From Acidobacteriota bacterium (GTDB lineage Bacteria; Acidobacteriota; Terriglobia; Terriglobales; Acidobacteriaceae), in assembly GCA_021818585.1 (NCBI GenBank), contig JAKATU010000046.1:1-64000 (forward strand): a DNA stretch of 64,000 bases, read 5' to 3'. The translations under genes were made by a program, and so were the position numbers. Shown here piece by piece: positions 37,013 to 44,744 of this stretch (position 1 is the first letter of the stretch; each line of letters begins with the position of its first letter). Below the pieces are notes generated by a model that saw only the letters and a program-made list of their open reading frames with translations, had not been told where the DNA came from and searched no databases.

Positions 37013-37329
37013 CATATTGAATAGGCGGGAGAGGATCGCGTGCAATGCTGGTCCATGGCAACCACGAAGGCTCATCAGCACATTTAGCCGATCACCGGCG
37101 CTTCACTTGTCGAGCGGGGCGGGTAACACAGCGCGGTGGATCTGCAGCAACCAGCGAAACAGCAGGTCTTGCATTCATAGTTGTCGTGCTCCGGCGGGAT
37201 TGAAAAACGTCGCGTTCATGATGCCGGTGAGGGGAAGTTTGGGCACACTTTGGGCACACTTTGGGCACAAATTTTGCCTCGAAAGAGCATGCCGAACCGC
37301 AAGCTATTGATTGCAAATAGGTTTAGATG
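37013..37329. other. Intergenic region left of the interrupted tRNA-Leu
   Basis: No gene. Holds three tandem 11-bp repeats (listed next) some 60 bases from the tRNA 3' end. Confidence 0.55.
37238..37270. repeat. Three tandem 11-bp repeats beside the tRNA
   Basis: TTTGGGCACAC occurs twice and TTTGGGCACAA once, head to tail with exact 11-bp period (37238, 37249, 37260). They sit on the chromosomal side of the host tRNA-Leu 3' half. Spacing of one helical turn suggests protein binding, such as arm-type integrase sites left by an earlier tRNA-targeted element. Confidence 0.5.
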
Positions 37330-37401
37330 TGGTGCCGGGAGGGGGGGTCGAACCCCCACGGCCGCAAGGGCCGGCGGATTTTGAGTCCGCTGCGTCTGCC
37401 A
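37330..37401 (-). tRNA. tRNA-Leu(CAA), 3' half only (host gene split by element)
   Basis: On the minus strand this segment contains the end of the D-arm, the anticodon stem-loop (loop CTCAAAA, anticodon CAA), variable arm, T-arm (GGGGG stem, TTCGACC loop, CCCCC stem) and acceptor 3' strand TCCCGGC with A and encoded CCA (37330-37333). The 5' acceptor strand and most of the D-arm are absent here and occur instead at 52685-52700. Joining the two across the shared repeat restores a perfect 7-bp acceptor stem (GCCGGGA/TCCCGGC). Confidence 0.88.
37377..37401. repeat. attL core
   Basis: 25-bp core beginning GATTTTGAG and ending GTCTGCCA, identical to 52660-52684. Flanking bases differ on both sides (G versus C before, A versus G after), defining the crossover region. 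Confidence 0.88.
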
Positions 37402-37407
37402 ATAAAG

Positions 37408-37419
37408 AATTTATTTTCT
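37408..37419 (+). repeat. 12-bp subterminal repeat, left copy
   Basis: AATTTATTTTCT, six bases inside attL. An identical copy in the same orientation lies at 52615-52626, 33 bases inside attR. AT-rich; candidate integrase arm or bending-protein site. Confidence 0.4.
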
Positions 37420-37552
37420 ATAGCTTATAAAAAGACTACGGAATACTGTGCAAGAAAATGTGTAAATTTCGTCTTTTTTCAAGGATCAGCCTCGGTCCCG
37501 ACTGTTCACGTTGGGAAACCTATTGCATAAGCTTTTGAGGGAAGACGCCAGA

Positions 37553-37639
37553 TGGTGGCGGGTATCGGAATCGAACCGATATGAGATTGCTCTCGGGGGT
37601 TTTTGAGACCCCTGCGTCTGCCAGTTCCGCCAACCCGCC
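37553..37639 (-). tRNA. tRNA-Leu(CAA), complete, carried by the element
   Basis: Complete class II tRNA on the minus strand: acceptor GGCGGGT/ACCCGCC (37633-37639 with 37557-37563), D-arm GGCGGAACTGGCAGACGC identical to the host tRNA, anticodon stem GGGGT/ACCCC with loop CTCAAAA (CAA), a long variable arm (CGAGAGCAATCTC), T-arm ATCGG-TTCGATT-CCGAT, and encoded CCA at 37553-37555. The anticodon equals that of the interrupted host gene while acceptor, anticodon-stem and T-stem sequences differ, so it is not a duplicate made by integration. It probably replaces the lost host tRNA. Confidence 0.92.
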
Positions 37640-37681
37640 AATACATCTATTAGACCACAAAGAGCGTTTGTATTTGTCTCT

Positions 37682-37821
37682 CTTACCTGCCCTGGAATAA
37701 TTGGCTGATTTTGCCCAACCGTCAGGTCCGGGTGTCAAGGCTGCCGAAGGCACCGCGTAGCGGCTGCGGCCTTGACAGACGGGCAGGTTGGGCTAGGCTC
37801 CTGCTATCCGGGGCAGGTAAG
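37682..37821. other. 140-nt nested inverted-repeat structure abutting the relaxase stop
   Basis: Three nested pairs: CTTACCTGCCC (37682-37692) with GGGCAGGTAAG (37811-37821); GCCCAACC (37713-37720) with GGTTGGGC (37786-37793); TGTCAAGGC (37733-37741) with GCCTTGACA (37769-37777). The outer pair ends directly at the relaxase stop codon. It could be a terminator, a structured RNA between the relaxase and tRNA genes, or an origin-type cruciform. Confidence 0.5.
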
Positions 37822-40569
37822 TTAGAGGCTGTGTCCCATATCGAGGCCGTGCTCGATGACTGGTGCGATTTCCTGCTTCGGCGAGACAGCTTGCTCTGGC
37901 TTCATCGATGGCGTGTGGGCGCTCTCGTGGGACACGTCATGCCCTAATGCTTCCGGCAGCTTCTCTCGGTCGTTGGTATAAAGCTGCGCATCCTCGGCTC
38001 CGCGCGAGACGGCGACATAAGCCATCCGGCTGTTGAGTAAATCTTTCGCGGGCAACTCGGTATCGACGTGAATCAATACACGCTCGGCAGTTTGTCCCTG
38101 GCTGGAATGGCTCGTGACCGCATAGCCGTGATCGAGATGCGGATGCTCGCGCGGGTCGAGCTGCACGTCGCGGCCTCCGTCCATCCTCAAGCGTATCTGC
38201 CCATCCTGGCCGATGGCTTCGACGGTTCCTAATTCGCGGTTGGCAACCTTCAAGTCATTGGCTGGTGCGGTGAACTGGATGCGGTCGCCCACAGCGAAGC
38301 TGCGCTGCTCCTCCCGATACACAGACACGCCATGCTGCCTGCGCGGATCATAGGTCAACTCAGAGCCATCGGCTCTAACGACCGTCAAGAGGTTTCTCTC
38401 CGCATCCACGCTCTTGACTCGGGCGTATTCGCCGCGCTCCATGCCGGTTTCTTTCGACGCGCGGGCATAGCGCACGACATCGTTGAACTCGTACCGCGCG
38501 GCCCATGTCCTTTCCGGCCCGGTAAGGTCCTGGCGTGGGACAAGCGCCGCAATAAGATGCTCGTCTTTACTGACTAACCCGCGCTCCTGCATCTCGGCAC
38601 GGATCGCCAGATTGATTTCCACGCGGGAGCGGTTGTCAGGCGAGACAACCAGCGTACCCTCCGGCGACTTCGCATATTCCTTCGCAATCGCGGTGATGCG
38701 ATTCTCACGCTCTGCAATTTCATGCACTCGGCCCTGCCGCTCCAAGCCCTCTACGGCCTCGCACACCTCACCACGCGCAAGCTGTTCGACTACCTGTTTC
38801 AGTTCCGGATTTTTCTGGCGGACGATCTCTTCGAGCTTCACCGTCTTCATGCCCGCATCCTGAAGCTGCGCGAAGGGACGCCCGGCCTCGACCGCCTCAT
38901 GCTGCCGCCGATCTCCCACCAGCAACACGCGGTCGTTCGGATGCAGGCGATGTACAAACTCGTGCATCTGTTTGGTGGATGCAAGCGAGGACTCATCCAG
39001 CACATACAGGCGGCGCTCGCCCGTGTCCGGTTTCTGCCCACGCGCAAGATGCTTTTGCAGCGTGGATGTTTCCATGCCTGCGTCGGCCAGTTTTTGCGCC
39101 GCGCGGGAAGTGGGCGCGAAGCCTTCGACTTTGTACCCCTGCGCCTCCGCGCCTTCGCGGATAACGGCGAGTGTCGTTGTCTTGCCCGCACCCGCAACGC
39201 CGTCCAATCCCACCATCTTTTCGCGGGAGAGAAGCACCTGGTCTACAGCTTCTCGCTGCGAGGCATTCAGTTCCGGGTGCCGGTCCTCGGTCGTAATCCG
39301 AATCTGCGGAGAAACCAGCATCGGATCGCTCATCCCACGCTGATTGCCTTCCTGCATCCGCGTGACGATCTCACGTTCCATGCGAAGCATTGCGGCAGTG
39401 GTGTACTGCTGTCCCGCTCCGACCGTGCGGAACTCGCCCCGCGCGGCCCGCTGCGAGAACTCCTGCCGGATGTGGGCATACGTTGTTTCTCCCATGCCGC
39501 GATTGAGTGCCGCCTCCAGAATGTCGCGGCTATTCAATACGGCGGAACGCTCAAAAAGATGATCGCGCGCATAGGTTACGGCCTGCTGAGCGATGCGGTC
39601 AGGTTCGTAGACGTGGCGCTGTTCATGCTTCCGCGCCTCGGCCACAACCCGGTCGGCCTGGTGTCCATACTGCGCGGCCAGCTCGCGGTGCCGCGCTAAT
39701 ACCTCTTCCGGCGATACTAGCTCTTTGCTGTCCCGCGTCCGGTGCGCGGCAACCTGCGCGGCTCCGGCCCCGTCAATTCCCATCTCGCGGAGATGGTCTT
39801 TGATCTGTTCCCGGCGAGGGCTGCTGGCCTCCAGATACTCTTTCGTATAACCCTTGATCTCCGGCTGTCCGTGCTTGCCGCGCTCCAACTCGTAACCCAA
39901 GCCCTGCAAACGCATCGCCAGCTCGGAACGATAAACGCTGGTGGCATAACGTTGCGAAGCAAATAGCTCCTGCGGCTGCAAGGCGCGTGTCTGCCCGTTG
40001 TCGCGCTCGGTGACGTTGAAGATCACAGCATGGGTGTGGAGCTGCGGCGCAGCGTAGCCGTCCACAGGCCGCGCGGTATCGTGCTCAAAGGTCGCTGCAA
40101 CAAATTTGCCGGTGGTCTCCGGCGCGTGGATGTTGCCGATGCGGGCCTGGGTGTACTTCTCAAATTCGGTGAGCGCCACGCGGACGCTTTCGCGATGTGC
40201 CTCTCTCACGCGCTCATCGCCGCCGACAAGGGCAGTGAGTGAGACCGACTTCGGTGCGGAAAACGTAGCATCCCAACCGGCGCGATGCTCTACGCTCGTT
40301 ACTTCCTTGCCGAATTTCCCCTCATAGGTTTTGGAGGCTTGATGGCGAACAAGCTGTGCTTCCGTGTGCGGATGCTGGCCTTCGGTCAGACGCGCAAAGT
40401 GCTCATCGCCAACAGCACCCGATAAACCCCACTGCTCGGCCAGCCTGCCTTGCCACTCGCTATGTCCCTGCTGGTCACGGCTCCAATAGTTCTGCCGCTC
40501 CGACGCAAACTCCCGCTCATGGTACGTCCGTACCTGTGAAGCTGACAGTGGCTTGGAGATCGTCAGCAT
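37822..40569 (-). CDS. MobF-family relaxase (TrwC/TraI-like), relaxase-helicase
   Basis: Nicks the transfer origin and unwinds DNA for conjugative mobilization. 915 residues. The N-terminal TrwC domain starts MLTISKPLSASQVRTYH, with candidate catalytic tyrosines Tyr 16 and Tyr 28, and the metal-binding histidines His 163 (FEHDTARPVDGY), His 178 and His 180 (QLHTHAVIFN). The C-terminal half is a RecD/TraI-type helicase: Walker A GVAGAGKT at 457-464, YVLDESSLAS, VLLVGDRRQHEAVEAGRPF, and the terminal GYAVTSHSSQGQTAERVLI and MAYVAVSRG motifs. All parts intact. Followed immediately by a nested palindrome and then the element's tRNA. Confidence 0.93.
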   Translation of the reverse strand: MLTISKPLSASQVRTYHEREFASERQNYWSRDQQGHSEWQGRLAEQWGLSGAVGDEHFARLTEGQHPHTEAQLVRHQASKTYEGKFGKEVTSVEHRAGWDATFSAPKSVSLTALVGGDERVREAHRESVRVALTEFEKYTQARIGNIHAPETTGKFVAATFEHDTARPVDGYAAPQLHTHAVIFNVTERDNGQTRALQPQELFASQRYATSVYRSELAMRLQGLGYELERGKHGQPEIKGYTKEYLEASSPRREQIKDHLREMGIDGAGAAQVAAHRTRDSKELVSPEEVLARHRELAAQYGHQADRVVAEARKHEQRHVYEPDRIAQQAVTYARDHLFERSAVLNSRDILEAALNRGMGETTYAHIRQEFSQRAARGEFRTVGAGQQYTTAAMLRMEREIVTRMQEGNQRGMSDPMLVSPQIRITTEDRHPELNASQREAVDQVLLSREKMVGLDGVAGAGKTTTLAVIREGAEAQGYKVEGFAPTSRAAQKLADAGMETSTLQKHLARGQKPDTGERRLYVLDESSLASTKQMHEFVHRLHPNDRVLLVGDRRQHEAVEAGRPFAQLQDAGMKTVKLEEIVRQKNPELKQVVEQLARGEVCEAVEGLERQGRVHEIAERENRITAIAKEYAKSPEGTLVVSPDNRSRVEINLAIRAEMQERGLVSKDEHLIAALVPRQDLTGPERTWAARYEFNDVVRYARASKETGMERGEYARVKSVDAERNLLTVVRADGSELTYDPRRQHGVSVYREEQRSFAVGDRIQFTAPANDLKVANRELGTVEAIGQDGQIRLRMDGGRDVQLDPREHPHLDHGYAVTSHSSQGQTAERVLIHVDTELPAKDLLNSRMAYVAVSRGAEDAQLYTNDREKLPEALGHDVSHESAHTPSMKPEQAVSPKQEIAPVIEHGLDMGHSL

Positions 40570-40640
40570 ATAAAAATTCTATTCCTGAGCAACCAGAAGC
40601 CGACTTCGCGTGACCAATCCACCGTCGGCGGTCATCTCGT

Positions 40641-40940
40641 TCATGAGTGAAGTAATGTTTTGTTTGGTGGGATGTAGTGAAACCGTATGAGATAGATTCT
40701 CTCGCCGTTTCCATGCTTAGCAACCTTGAGCAAATCCAAAACACCAAGAAATCCCGATTCGCGCGCCAGTTCCGGAGTGATGTCTGGAAACCCAATTATC
40801 TCGATTGAATCCACCTCGATTTCACCCTCTTCCATGCGGTATCGACCTCCCACGCTAACATGCGGGCGCATCCAGATTCGGACGGAAGTTGTTATCTCTC
40901 CTCGGCGGACTCGCTCTCGCAGCCGCTTGGTAAATAGCAT
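40641..40940 (-). CDS. ASCH-like small protein
   Basis: 99 residues, MLFTKRLRERVRRGEITTSVRIW then VGGRYRMEEGEIEVDSIEIIGFPDITPELARESGFLGVLDLLKVAKHG and YLIRFHY. This strand order and the phrase 'ELARESGF' resemble ASCH/PUA-like domains, which bind RNA or modified nucleic acid. GGAGGG lies 9 bases before ATG 40940. Placed between relaxase and VOC genes, same strand. Biological role in the element unknown. Confidence 0.6.
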   Translation of the reverse strand: MLFTKRLRERVRRGEITTSVRIWMRPHVSVGGRYRMEEGEIEVDSIEIIGFPDITPELARESGFLGVLDLLKVAKHGNGERIYLIRFHYIPPNKTLLHS

Positions 40941-40965
40941 GTTAGAAATCCCTCCGTAGCAGAGT

Positions 40966-41352
40966 TCAGGTGTTTGCCAGCCCGCGACGTGCTATGTTCC
41001 AGACATGCCCCGACGGGTCCATGATGCGGCCTACGCGGTCGCCCCACGGTGCATCTTCGGCTGGAAGTATCACGCTTGCACCCGCCTGTACGGCGGCCTC
41101 CATCGTGCTGTCTGGATCGGAGAGATACAGATAAATCACCACGCCAGAGCTTCCATCACTTTGCGGTTCTCGACTAGCCAAGTGTGAGATCTCCCCATGA
41201 ACCATAAACAGTGACTCACCCACAGCAAGCGTTGCGTGAATAATCTTCCCGTCCGTCCACAACCGTTCCGAAAGGACCGTGGCCTCGAAAGCCCGTTTAC
41301 AAAACTCGATCTCTGCTGCGGTATCAGTGCAAGTGAGCATCGGAATAATCAA
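40966..41352 (-). CDS. VOC-family (glyoxalase/PhnB-like) protein
   Basis: 128 residues forming the beta-alpha-beta-beta-beta repeat of the vicinal-oxygen-chelate fold: FCKRAFEATVLSERL, HATLAVGESLFMVHGE, GVVIYLYLSDPDSTMEAAVQAGASVILPAEDAPWGDRVGRIMDPSGHVWNIA. Such proteins range from metal-dependent isomerases to drug-binding resistance proteins; activity cannot be assigned. The longest start is TTG 41352 with GGAGG only four bases before; ATG 41340 is the alternative. A metabolic or resistance passenger in the element. Confidence 0.75.
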   Translation of the reverse strand: MIIPMLTCTDTAAEIEFCKRAFEATVLSERLWTDGKIIHATLAVGESLFMVHGEISHLASREPQSDGSSGVVIYLYLSDPDSTMEAAVQAGASVILPAEDAPWGDRVGRIMDPSGHVWNIARRGLANT

Positions 41353-41421
41353 GATGCCTCCAAGCGGCTAAAAATGGCAATCAAATATGGGTGAATTATA
41401 AGTCCTCACAAACGAGCAACC

Positions 41422-43413
41422 TTACTCAATCCCTTTGGACTCATCCCACACGAACGCCTCTTTGGACTCATTGGCAGGCGTTTCAGCGGGCGCATCGAAA
41501 AGTGGAAGCGTGACTTGGTCCGCAGCCGATGATTTGGATTGCTCTGCGGGAGCTGCTATCTGCGGCGGCGGCGGTGACGGCCTGGGCGCAATCTCCGGCA
41601 ATTTGCGCTCGATGAACTCCGGCTGTCTGCCGTGTTTCCTTGCGAACTGGAAGTGAACCGGCACAACCTTGTTCTCCTGCTTGATGAAGCCGTGCAGCGG
41701 CTCCAGGCCGGAGATTTCCGAAGCCATGACAAGCGGCTTGGTGGCAATCTCCATCGCATAAGATTTCTTACTTCCTAGCAGCCCCATGCTGCGCGATTCT
41801 TTCAATCGCTCCACTTCAATTTCCCCGATGGCATCGGAAATCCACTTGGCCGCGCGCGGCTCGGTGGTCTTGAAAAACAGCTTGGTTGCGGGCTGCGAAA
41901 GCATGGCCTCGGCATCCTGCCCGTAGCGTTTTTCAAGCTGGCTCCGCCCCTGAAAGCCCAGCACAACGGGATTCCCGTACTTGCGATTTTCGGTGACGGC
42001 GGTATGGAGCTGAGGTAGTTTGTTGAGACTCGCCAACTCATCCAGCACAAACCATACCGGCTTCGCCGTGTGGTCTTCGCAGTACCCCATCATGCGAAGG
42101 ATGAACAAATCGATCCACACCGAATGCAGCGGCAAAATCTTCGCACGATAGGCCGGAGTAGAAGCCAGAAACACCCATCGCTTCCGGCTCGTGTACCACT
42201 CCGCCGTCGCAAATGTTGGCCGTGTATGCTCCCACTCCGGCAATAGCTCTAAGCTGTCAGCCACCATATTCAGGCTGGCCAGCACACCCGCCCGCTGTGC
42301 TGGCGCTCCCGAATCGAGCAGCGCGGCCAGCGGCGTTCCCTTCACCTTCGCCTCAATCCATGACGGGTCGGCCATCATACTCAGAATGTCCCTGGGCTGC
42401 GGTTGCCGCTTCAACAAGTGGGCTAGTATCCGGCGTGGCCCATCGGTGAAAAACTCCTTCTCGTACTCCTTTTCCGGCAGGAACGCGGCGGCGATGGTCG
42501 TAGCCGTTTCGTCGCGGTCGATCTCTTCGCCTAGACTCCAGTATGGGCAACGCTGGTCCAGTGGATTGAGGATCAAGTCGCCGCGCGCGGGCGAGTAGAA
42601 CTCGCTCACAAAGTCCATTGCCGGGTCGTAGACGATAGCGCTGTCTCCGCGTTTCCGCACCTGGCGAAGAAGCTGCCGGATGGCGTTCGATTTCCCACTG
42701 CCGGTGTCGCCCATCATCAGAATGTGGCTCGCCTCAAGACGCTTTGGAAGCCGGTAGCTTGGACCAAACGGCAACCACTGCAAAAGCGAATTCTCGAAGC
42801 GTAGGCGGAAGCGAATGCCGCCCGTCTTTGCTCTACGCCACTCAAAAGCCGAGGCCAACTCTGGGCCTTTGGTGCGTCGGCCATGCCGCTGCTCATGCTT
42901 CCAACTGGTGCGCAGTTTATGACCAAAAAAGAGCCACAGCGCATACAGAAATAACACTGCCGCCGTCAGGTAGAGGATAGGGCGAAGGAAGATCAGCCAT
43001 GCGCTGTCGTTGTCATAAATCGTTGCCGCCAGATACGCTCGAAACGCCTCCGCGCGAACCTTCTCGGGCGGCGAAATAATGACACCTCGCCAGCCTTCGG
43101 CAAGGGCTTTTGGACTCAGTGCGAGCCCCTGACTGGCACTCGCCCCTTTCACCGCATCTTTTGGTAAAAGCGGTTCTGGCTTTCTACCCGGAGCCGTCTT
43201 TTCGGCGTATCGAACGGTAGTCAGGGCACCGGGAAAGCTGCTCAGCATAGAACTGGCAGCGTAGGTTCCGAGGTAGAAGTTCTGGACTGGATTCATCGTC
43301 CAGCCGAGCCATAGCGTGGCCGGTACGATCACCAGAAATGGTCCCAGAACGAAGATCAAAATCAGCCACAAGAACCACCTGCCCCGGCTGGGAAAACGCA
43401 TGGGGCGGCTCAC
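41422..43413 (-). CDS. Type IV coupling protein (VirD4/TraD-like)
   Basis: Inner-membrane ATPase linking the relaxosome to a type IV secretion channel. 663 residues: two N-terminal membrane segments (about 12-38 and 140-163), Walker A GDTGSGKS at 235-242, Walker B VWFVLDELASL with Asp 458 and Glu 459, the LGFQGRSQLEKRYG motif, and a Pro/acidic tail. The start is GTG 43413, overlapping the TGA of the MobC-like gene by four bases (GTGA); ATG 43401 is an alternative. With no VirB genes in the element, it would plug into another element's channel. Confidence 0.92.
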   Translation of the reverse strand: MSRPMRFPSRGRWFLWLILIFVLGPFLVIVPATLWLGWTMNPVQNFYLGTYAASSMLSSFPGALTTVRYAEKTAPGRKPEPLLPKDAVKGASASQGLALSPKALAEGWRGVIISPPEKVRAEAFRAYLAATIYDNDSAWLIFLRPILYLTAAVLFLYALWLFFGHKLRTSWKHEQRHGRRTKGPELASAFEWRRAKTGGIRFRLRFENSLLQWLPFGPSYRLPKRLEASHILMMGDTGSGKSNAIRQLLRQVRKRGDSAIVYDPAMDFVSEFYSPARGDLILNPLDQRCPYWSLGEEIDRDETATTIAAAFLPEKEYEKEFFTDGPRRILAHLLKRQPQPRDILSMMADPSWIEAKVKGTPLAALLDSGAPAQRAGVLASLNMVADSLELLPEWEHTRPTFATAEWYTSRKRWVFLASTPAYRAKILPLHSVWIDLFILRMMGYCEDHTAKPVWFVLDELASLNKLPQLHTAVTENRKYGNPVVLGFQGRSQLEKRYGQDAEAMLSQPATKLFFKTTEPRAAKWISDAIGEIEVERLKESRSMGLLGSKKSYAMEIATKPLVMASEISGLEPLHGFIKQENKVVPVHFQFARKHGRQPEFIERKLPEIAPRPSPPPPQIAAPAEQSKSSAADQVTLPLFDAPAETPANESKEAFVWDESKGIE

Positions 43414-43835
43414 GGTTTGCCCTCGTCCGGTCCCTCCTGGGACAGGAATTCTGCGAGCAGTTTGCGGGCGTCGGCCAGCTTCCGCAGGTTGGCCTGGTCA
43501 CGGATTTTGACCACGGAATCGGGCAGCAGATGCTTGCCTTCGGCGTTGGCCTGGGCCGTCGCATGGAAGAGATTCAAGAGCATGTATCGGAGTGCCGAAA
43601 CCTCGGCCAGCAGGAGTTCGGTAGGGTCTGCCGGACGCTCTCGCGCGGCCTTCAGGGCCAGTTCGCGCAGCCATTCGGCTACGGTTTTTCCTGCGGCTTC
43701 GGCAGCAGTTTCGACCTCTGCCAGCTCTTCCGGCGTTACTCTGGTTGCAATAGTTTTGACGCGGAGAAGCGAACGCCCGTCACCTTTCGGTGAGTCTGGA
43801 GACGACAAAGGATTCGGGATGCGGGGAGTGTTCAT
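43410..43835 (-). CDS. MobC-like relaxosome accessory protein (ribbon-helix-helix)
   Basis: 141 residues. After a disordered start comes an RHH-type DNA-binding segment (TIATRVTPEELAEVETAAEAAGKTVAEWLRELALKAA), then helices, as in plasmid mobilization accessory proteins that bind the transfer origin and help the relaxase. Its stop overlaps the coupling-protein start. The candidate oriT lies directly upstream. ATG 43835 is chosen over 43865 because the intervening residues look untranslated; neither has a clear ribosome site. Confidence 0.7.
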   Translation of the reverse strand: MNTPRIPNPLSSPDSPKGDGRSLLRVKTIATRVTPEELAEVETAAEAAGKTVAEWLRELALKAARERPADPTELLLAEVSALRYMLLNLFHATAQANAEGKHLLPDSVVKIRDQANLRKLADARKLLAEFLSQEGPDEGKP

Positions 43836-43865
43836 GGGGGAGCCCGCCTCGCAACTAGCTTGCAC

Positions 43866-44141
43866 CCGGCAATTTTTCCCGTCAAGCGCCGGGATGTTGG
43901 AAACCTTTGGTTATCAGTGCGTTTACGCGTCGCGCTCCTCGGAGTGCTCTGCGCGTTTACGTGCGTAAACGCTGGAAACCCAGGAGGATGCATGGTTTGT
44001 CAAACCATTGATTCAAAGTAAGTTAACGCTGGATAACCGGACACGCGTCACGTTTACAAACCGCAACCCAATTTGGGGGTGACGTGTCGCTATACTGCCG
44101 ACGCCGTAGGCGGCGAAGTTCTCAAATCTCGCCGTTAGCCA
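43866..44141. other. Candidate oriT / repeat-rich control region
   Basis: Non-coding between the mobilization operon and the HNH gene. Contains GCGTTTACG at 43919-43927 and 43953-43961, the latter forming a perfect hairpin with CGTAAACGC (43964-43972, loop TG); a second palindrome ATGGTTTG-T-CAAACCAT at 43992-44008; and an imperfect inverted pair around ACACGCGTCAC and GTGACGTGTC (about 44041-44090). Direct and inverted repeats next to mobC-type genes are typical of oriT, but no nic consensus is recognised. Confidence 0.45.
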
Positions 44142-44642
44142 TCAATATGCGATTGGTGACGGGATAAATCTTGGCAACTCCGCAAGCTCCGGGTATCGCT
44201 CTACTAAGGAAGATGCCACCTTGATTCTCCAGTCTTCCTCGCTTCGCTTCATCCAGACATCCATCGCGTGTTTGAGAACGTCCACGGCACGCTCAATGTC
44301 CCAATGATTTAATGCGCAGAGATGCGAGATCACGACTTCGCCGTAACCGAGTTTGAACGCGCGACCGGCGTGCGCTACCAGATCACAATTCGAGCAATGA
44401 ATCTCGAAGCCCATAAGCGTCGCAACACATCGCTCGTCGTCGTATCCCCATTTTTCGTGGCAGGTCATGCGCCCCTGATTCGATCTGCAAACTGAACAGC
44501 AATTGTTCGCTGCCGCAAGCGTGTCGCTGCGAATCTGCCTTTTCCAAACTGCCTTGTTACCCAGCATTTTGTGAGCGCTCCGTCCCCATAGCGGTCCCGG
44601 CACTAATTCCGGCATGAGTTGTGCTGTTTTTCGACGTTCCAT
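44142..44642 (-). CDS. HNH-like zinc-binding protein
   Basis: 166 residues. Metal-ligand pattern CSVC (49-52), then TCHEKWGYDDE (60-70) and HCSNCDLVAHAGRA (82-94), matching the HEVW/CHxxxH variant of the HNH fold where two Cys pairs hold zinc and a central His could be catalytic. May be a nuclease or a non-catalytic derivative, because the second His region is CDLVAH. ATG 44642 follows GGAGGGG; the open frame upstream overlaps the divergent gene and is spurious. Divergent from the HTH gene at 44745. Confidence 0.6.
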   Translation of the reverse strand: MERRKTAQLMPELVPGPLWGRSAHKMLGNKAVWKRQIRSDTLAAANNCCSVCRSNQGRMTCHEKWGYDDERCVATLMGFEIHCSNCDLVAHAGRAFKLGYGEVVISHLCALNHWDIERAVDVLKHAMDVWMKRSEEDWRIKVASSLVERYPELAELPRFIPSPIAY

Positions 44643-44744
44643 TGCGATACCCCTCCAGGAGACCAGGCTGGTCTGGACATCAATGTAGCAACGACGCAAA
44701 ATCGGGAAGTCGTAAAAGAATGTCACTTGTAAAATCGAGACGGA

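Noticed and set aside
37553..37639. Idea that the complete tRNA-Leu is the host gene duplicated during integration
   Set aside because: Acceptor stem, anticodon stem, variable arm and T-arm all differ from the split host tRNA; only the D-arm and anticodon loop agree.
38722..39699. 325-residue plus-strand open frame
   Set aside because: Antisense to the MobF relaxase, which carries all expected motifs.
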